NCBI GenBank assembly: GCA_016791045.1
Contig: JAEUNO010000015.1
Location: 186,001 to 250,000 of the forward strand
Length of the DNA stretch: 64,000 nt
Direction: 5' to 3'
DNA from: Methyloversatilis sp.
GTDB taxonomy: Bacteria > Pseudomonadota > Gammaproteobacteria > Burkholderiales > Rhodocyclaceae
The notes under the pieces are model-generated. The model made no database searches, had not been told where the DNA came from, and saw only the letters and a program-made list of their open reading frames with translations. Below are positions 10,871-20,706 of the stretch, piece after piece; position 1 is the first letter of the stretch; each line of letters begins with the position of its first letter. The translations under genes were made by a program, and so were the position numbers.

Positions 10871-12007
10871 CTAAGCGGCTCCCGGATCGAGATCGGCGGG
10901 CACCGGCAGGTCGGCAGGCGGACGGGGCTTTTCGACGCCCTTGGCGAAGGCGTCGTTCAGTTGATAGACGTAGGCAAGCACCTCGGCGACCGCGCGGAAC
11001 AGCCGCGCCGGCACCTCCTGCTCGAGATCCACGTGCTTGTGCAGGGCACGCGCCAGCGGCGGCGCCTCGACCAGCGGCACGCCGGCTTCGGCCGCCAGCG
11101 TGCGGATGCGCAGCGCCACTTCGCCGGCGCCCTTGGCCACCACCCGCGGTGCGCCGCCCTTGGCCACGTCGTACTTCAGCGCCACCGAAAAGTGGGTCGG
11201 GTTGGTCACCACGACGTCGGCCTTCGGCACATTGGCCATCATGCGGCTGCGCGCCATTTCGCGCTGCTGCTGGCGGATGCGGCCCTTCACCTGCGGGTCG
11301 CCTTCCTGCTCCTTGAATTCCTGCCGCGCCTCTTCCTTGGTCATCTTCAGCTCGGACTGGTAATGCCAGAGCTGGAACGGCACGTCGATCGCAACGATCA
11401 GCGCCATGCCGGCCACCAGGATCAGCGTGGCGGTCATCACCAGGTCGCCGGTCGCCGCCAGTGCAACGTCGACCGGCGCGCTGAACATGGCGAACAGCAT
11501 GTCCTGGTCACGCAGCACGACCCAGGCGGCGACGCTGCCGACCAGCGTGGCCTTGCCAACGCCCTTGCCCAGTTCGACCAGCGCGGTTTTCGACACCATG
11601 CGCTTGAGGCCGGCCAGCGGATTGAGTTTGGAGAATTTCGGCTCGAGCGCCTTGGGCGCAAACACCGCGCCGCCCATCAGGAAGGGTGCGACCAGCGCAG
11701 CGACCAATAGCGCCAGCATCAGCGGCGCCAGCACGATCAACCCGTCGACGATGCGGTCGATCAGGATGGTGAACATCGCCGACGGATCGAAGATCGCACG
11801 CCGGTCCACGGTCAGCCCGTCGCGCAGCAGTTGCGCGCTGCGCGGCCACATCCAGCCGGCCAGACCATACATGCCGGCCACACCGGTCATGGTGACCAGA
11901 AAGGTCGCCAGCTCGCGCGAACTCGGTACCTGCCCCTCTTCCCGCGCCTTCTCCAGCTTGCGCTGTGACGCGGGTTCGGTTTTTTCGAGGTCGCTTTCTT
12001 CTGCCAC
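10871..12007 (-). CDS. flhB: Flagellar type III export apparatus protein FlhB
   Basis: This 378-residue inner-membrane protein is part of the flagellar export gate and switches substrate specificity from rod/hook to filament. The N-terminus (EESDLEKTEPASQRKLEKAR) and four hydrophobic segments match FlhB. The cytoplasmic domain holds the autocleavage motif NPTH (in VVVTNPTHFSVALKYD), where cleavage occurs between N and P. Length is normal for the family. In many bacteria flhB is followed by flhA; here a chemoreceptor lies downstream, 185 bases away, and sulfate transport genes lie divergently upstream. The gene is intact, so this appears to be a detached member of the flagellar regulon. Confidence 0.96.
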   Translation of the reverse strand: MAEESDLEKTEPASQRKLEKAREEGQVPSSRELATFLVTMTGVAGMYGLAGWMWPRSAQLLRDGLTVDRRAIFDPSAMFTILIDRIVDGLIVLAPLMLALLVAALVAPFLMGGAVFAPKALEPKFSKLNPLAGLKRMVSKTALVELGKGVGKATLVGSVAAWVVLRDQDMLFAMFSAPVDVALAATGDLVMTATLILVAGMALIVAIDVPFQLWHYQSELKMTKEEARQEFKEQEGDPQVKGRIRQQQREMARSRMMANVPKADVVVTNPTHFSVALKYDVAKGGAPRVVAKGAGEVALRIRTLAAEAGVPLVEAPPLARALHKHVDLEQEVPARLFRAVAEVLAYVYQLNDAFAKGVEKPRPPADLPVPADLDPGAA

Positions 12008-12319
12008 GTTCGCAGATCAGCCGGAGGAATGAACAGGACGCCGATTGTGCAATCACCGCGCGCCGGGCGATCAACGGAAAAGACGGGGAAAAGGGCGGCG
12101 AAGCACGCACGCGGACCACAACTGCGTGACACGGCGCGTCGCCGCGCAACAAGTAGTAGCAGTACCTGCGCGGTTAATTCAAAAACGGACTAAGCAATTC
12201 ACTTCTTATTATTTCCAGATATGGAAAGCACTCCGTAGGCTCTTCAATCGACATTCCGCACCAACATTCAATTCCGGGACCACCATGCACATTACTTCCC
12301 ACACACCGGGGCGACGACC
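12008..12319. other. Divergent intergenic region between flhB and cysT
   Basis: This is 312 bases without a clear gene apart from a possible 12-codon leader. It is markedly richer in A+T than its surroundings between about 12160 and 12260, as expected for a regulatory region. It contains the perfect inverted repeat TTTCCA-GATA-TGGAAA at 12212-12227. I could not pick a convincing -35/-10 pair for either direction. Confidence 0.6.
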
Positions 12320-12323
12320 GTGA
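12285..12323 (+). CDS. Possible 12-residue leader peptide translationally coupled to cysT
   Basis: ATG at 12285 begins [12 protein letters not shown] and stops at TGA 12321-12323, which overlaps the GTG start of cysT (GTGA). This is the usual geometry for translational coupling. No good Shine-Dalgarno sequence precedes the ATG. It may be chance. Confidence 0.25.
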   Translation: MHITSHTPGRRP

Positions 12324-13156
12324 GCCGGAGCACCCGGCGCGTGCTGCCGGGCTTCAATCTGACGCTCGGCTACACGCTGTTCTATCTGTCGGTGATCGTG
12401 CTGATCCCGCTGTCTGCCGTATTCATCAAGACGACCGAACTCGGACTGGCGGAATTCTGGGCCGTCGTCACCGCACCGCGCGTCGTCGCGACCTACAAGC
12501 TCACGTTCGGCGCGTCGCTGCTGGCCGCCGCCATCAATGCGCTGTTCGGCCTGATGCTCGCCTGGTCGCTGGTGCGCTACAGCTTTCCGGGCAAGAAACT
12601 GGTCGACGCCCTGATCGACCTGCCGTTCGCATTGCCGACCGCGGTGGCCGGCATCGCGCTGACGGCGCTGTATGCCAGGAACGGCTGGCTGGGCCAGTGG
12701 ATCGAAGGTGAATTCGGCATCAAGGTCGCTTTCGGCCCGCTCGGTGTGCTGGTCGCGCTGATCTTCATCGGCCTGCCCTTCGTCGTGCGCACGGTACAGC
12801 CCATCCTCGAGGACCTCGATACCGAACTGGAAGAAGCGGCCGCCAGTCTGGGCGCGCGCCGCTGGCAAACCTTCCGCTACGTGACGCTGCCCATCCTGCT
12901 CCCTGCGCTGCTGACCGGTTTCGCGCTGGCCTTTGCCCGCGCGGTCGGCGAGTACGGCTCGGTCATCTTCATTGCCGGCAACATTCCCATGGTGTCGGAG
13001 ATCACCCCGCTGATCATCATCACGAAGCTGGAACAGTACGACTACGCCGGTGCGACCGCGATTGCGGTGGTGATGCTGGTGCTGTCCTTCATCCTGCTGC
13101 TGACCATCAACGGTCTGCAGGCCTGGACCAACAAGGTAACCGGGAGGGACCGCTGA
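12320..13156 (+). CDS. cysT: Sulfate/thiosulfate ABC transporter permease CysT (CysU)
   Basis: This 278-residue inner-membrane permease is one half of the CysT-CysW channel for sulfate and thiosulfate. The start is a GTG at 12320; homology with E. coli CysT begins at RRVLPGF a few residues in, and no ATG in frame fits. It shows six hydrophobic segments and the ABC permease EAA loop ([22 protein letters not shown]), which contacts the CysA ATPase. Its stop overlaps the cysW start by one base (TGATG). First gene of a cysTWA-cysB operon. Regulation by CysB, encoded in the operon, is expected. Confidence 0.95.
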   Translation: MSRSTRRVLPGFNLTLGYTLFYLSVIVLIPLSAVFIKTTELGLAEFWAVVTAPRVVATYKLTFGASLLAAAINALFGLMLAWSLVRYSFPGKKLVDALIDLPFALPTAVAGIALTALYARNGWLGQWIEGEFGIKVAFGPLGVLVALIFIGLPFVVRTVQPILEDLDTELEEAAASLGARRWQTFRYVTLPILLPALLTGFALAFARAVGEYGSVIFIAGNIPMVSEITPLIIITKLEQYDYAGATAIAVVMLVLSFILLLTINGLQAWTNKVTGRDR

Positions 13157-14040
13157 TGGCTGCCGTCACGTCGCTGCACGCCGCGGTCGACCATGCCGCC
13201 AGATTCGAAACGCGGTCGGCCACCCGCGAGCCGACCTGGATCAAATGGACGATCGTCGGCGTTTCGCTGACCTTCTTCACGCTGTTCCTGCTGATGCCGC
13301 TGATTGCGGTGTTCGTCGAGGCCTTCCGCAAGGGCTGGGACACCTATCTTGCTGCGCTGATCGAGCCGGATGCGCTGTCTGCCATCCAGCTCACGCTGAT
13401 CGCGGCGGCCATTGCGGTGCCACTGAATCTGAGCTTCGGCGTGGCCGCCGCATGGGCCATCACCAAATTCGAGTTTCCGGGCAAGCAGGTGCTGATCACG
13501 CTGATCGACCTGCCGTTCTCGGTATCGCCGGTGGTGGCCGGCCTGATCTATGTGCTGGTGTTCGGCGCCCAGGGCTGGTTTGGTTCTTCGCTGGCCGACA
13601 ACGACATCAAGATCATCTTCGCGGTACCGGGCATCGTGCTGGCGACGGTTTTCGTCACCTTTCCCTTCGTGGCGCGTGAGCTCATCCCGCTGATGCAGGC
13701 GCAGGGCAAGGAAGAGGAAGAAGCCGCCGTGGTGCTGGGCGCGAGCGGATGGCAGACCTTCTGGCACGTCACCCTGCCCAACATCAAATGGGGCCTGCTG
13801 TACGGCGTCATCCTGTGCAATGCGCGGGCGATGGGTGAGTTCGGCGCCGTGTCGGTGGTGTCGGGTCACATCCGCGGGCTGACCAACACCATGCCATTGC
13901 ACGTCGAAATTCTTTACAACGAATACCAGTTTGCCGCCGCCTTCGCCGTGGCATCCGTACTGGCCCTGCTGGCGCTGGTCACACTGTGCATCAAGACGTG
14001 GATCGAGCATCAGGCTGCAAAGACCAAGGAAGAATCATGA
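13156..14040 (+). CDS. cysW: Sulfate/thiosulfate ABC transporter permease CysW
   Basis: This 294-residue inner-membrane permease partners with CysT. The hydrophilic N-terminus (about 30 residues) precedes a first helix ([19 protein letters not shown]). The EAA loop reads [20 protein letters not shown]. The residues around [20 protein letters not shown] are typical of CysW. It overlaps cysT by one base upstream and cysA by four bases downstream (ATGA), so the three proteins are probably made by coupled translation. Confidence 0.95.
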   Translation: MAAVTSLHAAVDHAARFETRSATREPTWIKWTIVGVSLTFFTLFLLMPLIAVFVEAFRKGWDTYLAALIEPDALSAIQLTLIAAAIAVPLNLSFGVAAAWAITKFEFPGKQVLITLIDLPFSVSPVVAGLIYVLVFGAQGWFGSSLADNDIKIIFAVPGIVLATVFVTFPFVARELIPLMQAQGKEEEEAAVVLGASGWQTFWHVTLPNIKWGLLYGVILCNARAMGEFGAVSVVSGHIRGLTNTMPLHVEILYNEYQFAAAFAVASVLALLALVTLCIKTWIEHQAAKTKEES

Positions 14041-15101
14041 GCATCCAGGTACGGAACATCCACAAGGGCTTCGGCGATTTCGTGGCGCTGGGCGACGTGT
14101 CGCTCGACTTTCCGACCGGCGAACTGGTCGCGCTGCTCGGCCCGTCCGGCTGCGGCAAGACCACGCTGCTGCGCATCATCGCCGGCCTCGAGTTCGCCGA
14201 CAGCGGCCGCGTGCTGCTCGACGGCGATGACGCCTCGGACACCCACGTGCGCGAGCGCCATGTCGGCTTCGTGTTCCAGCACTACGCACTGTTCCGACAC
14301 ATGAATGTGTTCGACAACGTCGCCTTTGGCCTGCGCATGAAGCCGCGTGCCGAGCGCCCCAGCGAAAAGGTGATCCGCACCAAGGTGCATGACCTGCTCA
14401 AGCTGGTGCAGCTCGACTGGCTGGCCGACCGCTTTCCGTCGCAGTTGTCCGGCGGCCAGCGTCAACGCATCGCACTGGCCCGCGCGCTGGCGGTCGAACC
14501 GCGCGTGCTGCTGCTCGACGAGCCGTTCGGCGCACTCGACGCCAAGGTGCGCAAGGAATTGCGCCGCTGGCTGCGCCGGCTGCACGACGAGTTGCACATC
14601 ACGTCGATCTTCGTCACGCACGACCAGGAAGAGGCGCTCGAGGTGGCCGACCGCGTTGTGCTGATGGACCACGGCAAGGTGGAACAGATCGGCACGCCGG
14701 AAGAGGTGTACCGCCATCCGGCCACACCCTTCGTCTACGGCTTCCTCGGCGCGGTGAATCCGTTTCATGGGCGCATCGACGGCAGTACGGTACGCATCGG
14801 CGACGATATCCTGCCGCATCGTGTCAACGACTTCAGCCAGGGCGACGAGGTCGTTGCCTTCGCCCGGCCGCACGAGCTGGACATCGTCATCGACCCGGCG
14901 TCCACCGCCGGCGTGTCGGCACGCATCGCCCGCGTACTGTCGTTCGGCGTCACGGCCAGGGTGGAGCTCGACGGCCTCAATGGGGTGTCGGGTCAGCACT
15001 TCGAAGTGGAAATGACGCGCACTCGAGTCGAGGCGCTGGGACTGCTGGAGGGCCAGCCGGTGCGGCTGCTGCCGTCGCAATTGCGCGTCTTCGCGCGCTG
15101 A
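14037..15101 (+). CDS. cysA: Sulfate/thiosulfate ABC transporter ATP-binding protein CysA
   Basis: This 354-residue ATPase powers sulfate uptake. The ATG at 14037 overlaps the cysW stop; an upstream in-frame start is not supported. Walker A is GPSGCGKT, the signature is [15 protein letters not shown], Walker B is [12 protein letters not shown], and the switch His is in [10 protein letters not shown]. The family pattern [18 protein letters not shown] is typical of CysA. The C-terminal 110 residues form the TOBE-like regulatory domain ([12 protein letters not shown]). It is followed 27 bases later by cysB. Confidence 0.96.
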   Translation: MSIQVRNIHKGFGDFVALGDVSLDFPTGELVALLGPSGCGKTTLLRIIAGLEFADSGRVLLDGDDASDTHVRERHVGFVFQHYALFRHMNVFDNVAFGLRMKPRAERPSEKVIRTKVHDLLKLVQLDWLADRFPSQLSGGQRQRIALARALAVEPRVLLLDEPFGALDAKVRKELRRWLRRLHDELHITSIFVTHDQEEALEVADRVVLMDHGKVEQIGTPEEVYRHPATPFVYGFLGAVNPFHGRIDGSTVRIGDDILPHRVNDFSQGDEVVAFARPHELDIVIDPASTAGVSARIARVLSFGVTARVELDGLNGVSGQHFEVEMTRTRVEALGLLEGQPVRLLPSQLRVFAR

Positions 15102-15128
15102 TCAGGGATTTCAGGAAAGACACGCATC

Positions 15129-16064
15129 ATGAATTTTCAGCAACTTCGCATCATCCGCGAAACGGTCAGGCGGCAATTCAACCTGACCGAAGTCGCCAAT
15201 GCGCTGTTCACCTCGCAGTCGGGCGTGAGCAAGCACATCAAGGACCTCGAAGACGAACTGGGCATCGAGCTGTTCGTGCGCAAGGGCAAGCGCCTGCTTG
15301 GCCTGACCGACCCCGGCAGCGAACTGGTCGAGATCGTCGAACGCATGCTGCTCGACGCCGGCAACATCAAGCGGCTGGCGGAACAGTTCGCCCGCCGCGA
15401 CGAGGGCCAGTTACGCATCGCCACCACGCATACGCAGGCACGCTATGCGCTGCCGCGCGTGGTGACCGAATTCAAGCGGCTGTTCCCCAAGGTGCATCTG
15501 GTGCTGCTGCAGGCCAGCCCGGGTGAAATCGTCGAGCTGCTCAATGACGGCGAGGCGGACATCGGCATCGCCACCGAAACGCTTGCCGGCGCGCCAGAAC
15601 TGGTGGCCTTCCCGTTCTATTCATGGCATCACGCCGCGATCGTGCCGGCCGGCCACCCCCTCGAAATCGTGTCGCCGCTGACGCTGGAAGCCATCGCCGA
15701 ACATCCGGTGGTGACCTATCACGAAGGCTTCACCGGCCGGTCAAGCATCGACGCCACCTTTGCGCGCGCCGGCCTGCTGCCCGACATCGTCATGTCGGCA
15801 CTCGACGCCGACGTGATCAAGACCTATGTGGAACTCGGGCTGGGCGTCGGCATCGTCGCGTCGGTCGCCTTCAATCCGGACCGTGACAGCGGGCTGCGCC
15901 TGCTCGACAGCGACCATCTGTTTGCCGCCAACACCAGCCTGATCGCCCTGCGCCGCAAGCACTACCTGCGCGGCTATGCCTATCGCTTCATCGAACTGTG
16001 CGAGCCGTCGCTGAACGAGGTGACGGTCAAGGCCGCGCTCAAACCCGGCGCAGCGGAAGACTGA
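15129..16064 (+). CDS. cysB: LysR-type transcriptional regulator CysB
   Basis: This 311-residue LysR regulator activates sulfur-assimilation genes, with N-acetylserine as the usual inducer. It begins MNFQQLRIIRETVRRQFNLT, characteristic of CysB/Cbl, and has the winged helix-turn-helix (LTEVANALFTSQSGVSKHIK) at the N-terminus. The effector domain carries TTHTQARYALPRVV and TYHEGFTGRSSID, both CysB-like. CysB and Cbl cannot be separated with certainty from sequence alone; as the only copy in the locus, CysB is preferred. A strong terminator follows at 16092. Confidence 0.92.
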   Translation: MNFQQLRIIRETVRRQFNLTEVANALFTSQSGVSKHIKDLEDELGIELFVRKGKRLLGLTDPGSELVEIVERMLLDAGNIKRLAEQFARRDEGQLRIATTHTQARYALPRVVTEFKRLFPKVHLVLLQASPGEIVELLNDGEADIGIATETLAGAPELVAFPFYSWHHAAIVPAGHPLEIVSPLTLEAIAEHPVVTYHEGFTGRSSIDATFARAGLLPDIVMSALDADVIKTYVELGLGVGIVASVAFNPDRDSGLRLLDSDHLFAANTSLIALRRKHYLRGYAYRFIELCEPSLNEVTVKAALKPGAAED

Positions 16065-16091
16065 CCCTCCGGCGCACGACAGCACGGAACG

Positions 16092-16121
16092 AGCCCCCTG
16101 CAGCACTTGCTGCAGGGGGCT
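16092..16121 (+). terminator. Terminator of the cysTWA-cysB operon
   Basis: AGCCCCCTGCAGC-ACTT-GCTGCAGGGGGCT is a perfect 13-bp hairpin, 27 bases after the cysB stop, followed by TCCTTC. It separates the transporter operon from sbp. Confidence 0.8.
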
Positions 16122-16183
16122 TCCTTCATTGCGCAGCCGCGTCGCAGAGACCCAATCCGGCGCGCGGACCCGGCGCACTGCGG

Positions 16184-16221
16184 TGCATAAGCTTTGCGTG
16201 GAGTGTGCGCAAAGCAATGCA
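16184..16221. promoter_or_regulatory. Long inverted repeat upstream of sbp, candidate CysB operator
   Basis: TGCAT-AA-GCTTTGCG and CGCAAAGC-A-ATGCA form two matched arms (13 paired bases, one-base offset) separated by nine bases, about 75 bases before the sbp start. Dyad symmetry at this place suggests a regulator site, with CysB the obvious candidate, or an RNA hairpin in the leader. Confidence 0.45.
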
Positions 16222-16294
16222 GATCTAATTGGTTCGCACCGCCCGAAGCGCCGCCTACAGTGCGCTCCGTCACTACCCCACGGAGTCCGGAAAA

Positions 16295-17302
16295 ATGCGT
16301 CACACCCTGAGGAACATCGCCGCCAGCCTGCTGCTCGGCAGCACGCTCGCCACCTCGGCCATCGCGGCCGACATCACGCTGCTCAACGTGTCCTACGATC
16401 CGACGCGCGAGCTTTATCAGGAATACAACGCCGCCTTCGCGAAGCACTGGAAGGCGAAGACCGGCGACACCGTCACCGTCAAGCAGTCGCACGGCGGATC
16501 GGGCAAGCAGGCGCGCGCCGTCATCGACGGTCTGGAAGCCGACGTGGTCACGCTGGCACTCGCCTATGACGTGGCTGCGCTGCACGAAAAGGGCAAGCTG
16601 ATTCCGGCCGACTGGCAGAAGCGCCTCAAGCACAACGCCTCGCCCTACACGTCGACCATCGTGTTCCTGGTGCGCAAGGGCAATCCCAAGGGCATCAAGG
16701 ACTGGAACGACCTGACCAAGCCGGGCGTAGAGGTGGTGACGCCGAACCCGAAGACCTCGGGCGGCGCACGCTGGAACTACCTCGCGGCGTGGGGTTACGC
16801 ACTGAAGCAGCCGGGCGGTTCGGATGCCACCGCAAAGGAATTCGTCAGGAAGCTGTTCGCCAACGTGAAAGTGCTCGACTCCGGTGCCCGCGGTTCGCTG
16901 ACCACCTTTGCCGAGCGCGGCATCGGCGACGTGTTCATTTCGTGGGAAAACGAAGCCTATCTGGCCGTGAAGGAACTGGGCCCGGAAAAGTTCGATCTGG
17001 TCACACCGTCGATGTCCATCCTCGCCGAACCGCCGGTCAGCGTGGTGGACAAGGTGGTCGACAAGCGCGGCACCCGCGCTGTGGCAACCGCCTACCTGGA
17101 ATACCTGTACAGCCCGGAAGGTCAGGACATCGCCGGCAAGCACTACTACCGCCCGATCGATCCGACCGTTGCGGCAAAGTATTCGGGGCAGTACGCCAAG
17201 GTGTCGCTGTTCAGCATCGACGACGTGTTCGGCGGCTGGGACAAGGCGCAGAAGGCGCACTTCTCCGACGGCGGCGTGTTCGACCAGATCACCGTGCGCT
17301 GA
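16295..17302 (+). CDS. sbp: Periplasmic sulfate-binding protein Sbp
   Basis: This 335-residue periplasmic protein captures sulfate and delivers it to CysTWA. The start at 16295 opens on a signal peptide ([19 protein letters not shown] ending near SAIAA); an upstream in-frame start would bury it. ACGGAG lies ten bases upstream. Family motifs are [34 protein letters not shown] (anion-binding loop), [19 protein letters not shown], and [20 protein letters not shown]. It is placed after, not before, the permease genes and has its own upstream region. Confidence 0.97.
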   Translation: MRHTLRNIAASLLLGSTLATSAIAADITLLNVSYDPTRELYQEYNAAFAKHWKAKTGDTVTVKQSHGGSGKQARAVIDGLEADVVTLALAYDVAALHEKGKLIPADWQKRLKHNASPYTSTIVFLVRKGNPKGIKDWNDLTKPGVEVVTPNPKTSGGARWNYLAAWGYALKQPGGSDATAKEFVRKLFANVKVLDSGARGSLTTFAERGIGDVFISWENEAYLAVKELGPEKFDLVTPSMSILAEPPVSVVDKVVDKRGTRAVATAYLEYLYSPEGQDIAGKHYYRPIDPTVAAKYSGQYAKVSLFSIDDVFGGWDKAQKAHFSDGGVFDQITVR

Positions 17303-17330
17303 GCAACCGCCGTGGCGATATGCCCTCTGT

Positions 17331-18317
17331 TCATCCGGCGCGAGCCGGGCGAACAGAGCAGTTCCGCGCCTTCAGACCGATCAGGCCGAGCCCGGCCAGC
17401 AGCATGGCCCAACCGGTCGGTTCGGGTACCGGCAGCGTCGGGCCTTCCGCGAACCGCCCGCCCGGGCTGCTCAACGTGACGCCGGCCTGCGGCACCCAGG
17501 TCGACTGGAACGAGTTCCACGAATCGAAGAACTGGCCGCCCGGGCTGCCATAGACGTAGGCGGACATGGACAGCTCTTCCCTGAGGTCGGCACCCTGGGT
17601 AAGGACCGTGAAAGCAAGGTCGTACGCGAAGGTGAAGACGCCATCCTGATCGGCGTCTTCCCAGACCAGATTGAACAGTGGATTGAAGACGTCGTTGTCC
17701 AGCGCGTCCTTGATGAAGATGCTTTCGAACGTCGTCTGCCCGGTCACCCGGTTCTCGGTGGCGAACCCGCCATAGGGACGAAGTGCCATTTCGCCCTGCT
17801 CGACCGCAAAGTGGAACTGGTAGAACGTGCCTGCCGTCCAGAGCGCATAGGAGACACCGAAATTCGCAGTCCCTTCGGTGAAACGTCCATCCTGCTGCAG
17901 CCGGATGTCGAGGCTTGCCGACTGTGGCACCGCGGTTCCGCAGACGTCGCCTCCGCAGATGAATCCCTCGTCGCGGTAGGACAGGTCGGAATGGACATGG
18001 CCGCGCACCGGCCAGGCGCCGCTGACACCGATCCTTGCCTCCAGGCGTCCCAGACTGTCGAATCCGATCTGCGATCGGGCGAAGTTGTTCGAATCGAACT
18101 CGACCGAACTGCCCGGCTGCCAGAGCGACGGATCGGTCACCGGCGAATGGCCGTCCATCAGGTAGCTGCCGTCGGGCAGCGTGACGTAGCTCCAGCTGCG
18201 GAAGGTGTCGGCCGCAGCCGGCGAACCGAACGCCAGCAGTGCAGCCGTGGCAAGGGCAGCGTGCAGGCGCGCCTGTCGAAAGGAAATGCGGCGTGACGCG
18301 CGATCATCAGTGTTCAT
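17331..18317 (-). CDS. PEP-CTERM sorted protein, unknown function
   Basis: This is a 328-residue secreted protein. The start at 18317 is preceded by GGAG at seven bases and gives a 20-residue basic leader and signal peptide (LHAALATAALLAFGSPAAA). The mature part is rich in aromatic and acidic residues without a recognised catalytic motif. It ends with LPVPEPTGWAMLLAGLGL, IGLKAR, a PEP-CTERM signal for exosortase. Unlike the standard form, the tail continues for about ten residues after the basic cluster (NCSVRPARAG) and contains a Cys. The stop is 28 bases from the convergent sbp stop. Confidence 0.85.
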   Translation of the reverse strand: MNTDDRASRRISFRQARLHAALATAALLAFGSPAAADTFRSWSYVTLPDGSYLMDGHSPVTDPSLWQPGSSVEFDSNNFARSQIGFDSLGRLEARIGVSGAWPVRGHVHSDLSYRDEGFICGGDVCGTAVPQSASLDIRLQQDGRFTEGTANFGVSYALWTAGTFYQFHFAVEQGEMALRPYGGFATENRVTGQTTFESIFIKDALDNDVFNPLFNLVWEDADQDGVFTFAYDLAFTVLTQGADLREELSMSAYVYGSPGGQFFDSWNSFQSTWVPQAGVTLSSPGGRFAEGPTLPVPEPTGWAMLLAGLGLIGLKARNCSVRPARAG

Positions 18318-18492
18318 GTCGAAGCTCCATGGATATCCGCTACCCGCGCCATCACACCCGATGGCGCGGCCGAGGCGAAGCTCCGATAAGGCACCGATTT
18401 CGTCCACCGCGTATTGAGCCGCATCAATCCAAGCGCGCCCTCCGTTCGATCTGGGGTTCGACGTGACGAGGAACGACAGGTGCCACGCCGCA

Positions 18493-20262
18493 TCAGGCAG
18501 GCGATCGCTCTCCCGTCTGCAGCCGCCAGAGCGACGCATAGATGCCGCCCTGCGCGACCAGTGCGTCGTGGGTGCCGGATTCGACGATGCGGCCGCCGTC
18601 GATGACGTGAATGACGTCGGCCTGACGCACGGTGGACAGCCGATGGGCGACGATCAGCGTCGTGCGGCCGACCACCAGGCGGTCGAGCGAGCGCTGGATG
18701 GCGGCTTCGGTTTCGTTGTCCACCGCCGACGTCGCCTCGTCGAGCAGCAGGATGGGCGGGTCTTTCAGAATGGCGCGCGCCAGCGCCAGCCGCTGCCGCT
18801 GGCCGCCGGACAGCTTCATGCCGCGCTCGCCGACCTGGGTGTCGTAGCCCTGCGGCAGCGCGCGGATGAAGTCGTGCGCCTCGGCCGACTGCGCCGCCCG
18901 CACGATGGCGTCACGCGGCACGTCGGCCATGCCGTAGGCGATGTTGTCGGCGACCGACGCGTCGGCGAGGAAGGTGTCCTGCGCGACATAGCCGATGGCG
19001 CGCCGCACGTCCTGCAGGCGCAGCGCCGAAATCGGCTGGCCGTCGAGCAGCACCCGGCCCTGCTGCGGTTCGTAGAAGCGCAGCAGCAGCTTGATCAGCG
19101 TGCTCTTGCCACCACCGGTGCTGCCGACGAAGGCCACGGTCCGGCCGGCAGCGATGTGCAGGTCGATGCCATCGAGCGCCGGCCGTGCGCTGCCATCGTA
19201 GGCGAAGCTCACCTGCTCGAACGCGAGTTCGCCGCGCACCGCCTCGCGCGGCAGCGCATGGCCTTCGTAGCCGATGCTCACCGGCGTGTCGATCAGGTCC
19301 ATCACGCGCTGGATGGACGACATCGAGCGCTGGTACAGATCGGTCAATTCGGCCAGCCCGGTCAGCGGCCACAGCAGGCGCTGCGTCAGGTAGACCAGCA
19401 CCGAATAGCTGCCGACGCCGATGTCGCCCTCGAGCGCCAGGAAGCCGCCGTACAGCAGCGTCACCGTGAAGCCGGCGAGGATGGCCATCCGGATGACCGG
19501 CGTGATGGCCGCCGACAGCCGGATCGCCTCGCCATTGCGACGGCGGTAGTCATTCGAGCCATCGCGGATGTGCCCGGCTTCGAACTCTTCCGCCGCATAG
19601 GCCTTGACGGTGGCGATGCCCTGCAGGTTGTTGTTCAGCCGCGTGGCCAGCGCACCGGCCGATTCGCGCACCGCCGTGTAGCGCGGCGCCAGCCGGCGCT
19701 GGAACCAGAAGGCGCCATACAGGATGAGCGGCACCGGAATCAGCGCAAGAAAGGCCAGTTCGTGCGTCAGCACGAAGAACACGCCGCCGACCATCAGCGA
19801 GCCGACGAACACCTGGATCAGCTCGTTCGCGCCGCCATTGAGGAAGCGCTCCATCTGGTTGATGTCCTCGTTCAGGATGGACAGCAGATTGCCGCTGCGA
19901 TTGCGCTCGAAGTAAGCCATGTCCAGCTGCTGCACATGACGGTAGGCCTCCATCCGCAGATCGTGCTGCAGATTCTGCGCAAGCGAGCGCCAGCGCACGT
20001 CGTACAGGTACTGGAAGGCCGATTCACCGATCCAGATCAGCACCGTCAGGATGGCCAGCAGCACCAGCTGGTCCTTCGGATCGACGATGCCGAGCCCGGC
20101 GAGAAAGGACGCCTTCTGGTTCACGACCACATCGACCGCCACGCCGATCAGGATTTCCGGCAGCACATCGAAGAACTTGTTCAGCACCGAATAGAGCGAG
20201 GCTATGCGTACGTCTCGGCGGTACTGGCGGGCGTGAGAAAACAGGCGGGAAAGCGGGTGCAT
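18493..20262 (-). CDS. ABC exporter, MsbA-like fused permease/ATPase
   Basis: This 589-residue half-transporter should dimerise to export a lipid, glycolipid or drug. The start at 20262 (MHPLSRLFSHARQYRRD) gives the usual cytoplasmic lead; an upstream in-frame start adds 42 proline-rich residues with no support. Six transmembrane helices fill residues about 15-310. The ATPase has GSTGGGKST (Walker A; the usual N/S-G-S is replaced by T-G-G), [27 protein letters not shown] and VAHRLSTV. The intracellular loop LDMAYFERNRSGNLLSILNEDINQ is typical. The substrate is not predictable. It may contribute to envelope or polysaccharide lipid export, but its context is not decisive. Confidence 0.92.
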   Translation of the reverse strand: MHPLSRLFSHARQYRRDVRIASLYSVLNKFFDVLPEILIGVAVDVVVNQKASFLAGLGIVDPKDQLVLLAILTVLIWIGESAFQYLYDVRWRSLAQNLQHDLRMEAYRHVQQLDMAYFERNRSGNLLSILNEDINQMERFLNGGANELIQVFVGSLMVGGVFFVLTHELAFLALIPVPLILYGAFWFQRRLAPRYTAVRESAGALATRLNNNLQGIATVKAYAAEEFEAGHIRDGSNDYRRRNGEAIRLSAAITPVIRMAILAGFTVTLLYGGFLALEGDIGVGSYSVLVYLTQRLLWPLTGLAELTDLYQRSMSSIQRVMDLIDTPVSIGYEGHALPREAVRGELAFEQVSFAYDGSARPALDGIDLHIAAGRTVAFVGSTGGGKSTLIKLLLRFYEPQQGRVLLDGQPISALRLQDVRRAIGYVAQDTFLADASVADNIAYGMADVPRDAIVRAAQSAEAHDFIRALPQGYDTQVGERGMKLSGGQRQRLALARAILKDPPILLLDEATSAVDNETEAAIQRSLDRLVVGRTTLIVAHRLSTVRQADVIHVIDGGRIVESGTHDALVAQGGIYASLWRLQTGERSPA

Positions 20263-20706
20263 GGCAGAGTCTTCGCGCAAGAAATCGGCAGCGGGCGGAG
20301 GAAGAAGTCCTGGTGGCGTGAGCCCGCCCCGGATGATGCCATTCGGCCAGAAGAAAGCCGCAGGCAAACCGGTCGGCATCGTCAGCACAGCGCGGCTTGC
20401 CGAGTTTTTCGCGAAGCATATGAGTTCTTGTTGCTTCCCGCGATCGAACGACGCGCTTAACCTGTGCAGGCAATGGCTGCATTCGGGCGCCGATCGGACC
20501 GACCGACGCGTAAACGATGGCCGTTGCCCTGCAAACGGGCAGATGAGGCATCTTCCCGCCCCCTACGTCCGTAGCGGTGGGTAACATGGGCAATGCAGGG
20601 TTCGGCAGCGCGGCTTGCACCGATGTTTTCGAACGATTTGCCGTGAACAGCGGTCTGTGGGAGGCACCTGCAGACTTTGTTCGATCTTCGCCCCGGAGTA
20701 CGCCTG
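20263..20706. other. Divergent intergenic region between the ABC exporter and tail-specific protease genes
   Basis: This is 444 bases with no supportable gene on either strand. It must hold the promoters for both divergent genes. I saw no strong inverted repeat and no tRNA-like fold. The GGAG at 20695-20698 is the ribosome-binding site of the protease gene. Confidence 0.6.

Noticed and set aside
18472-18486. TGGCACC with a downstream GTTC, upstream of the second PEP-CTERM gene
   Set aside because: The -24 half is perfect but the invariant GC of the -12 half is missing.
18463-20460. Very long open frame antisense to the ABC exporter (665 codons)
   Set aside because: GC-rich coding sequence opens long antisense frames. 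The translation is low-complexity (rich in R, Q, H, A), shows no domain, and the opposite strand encodes a complete exporter.
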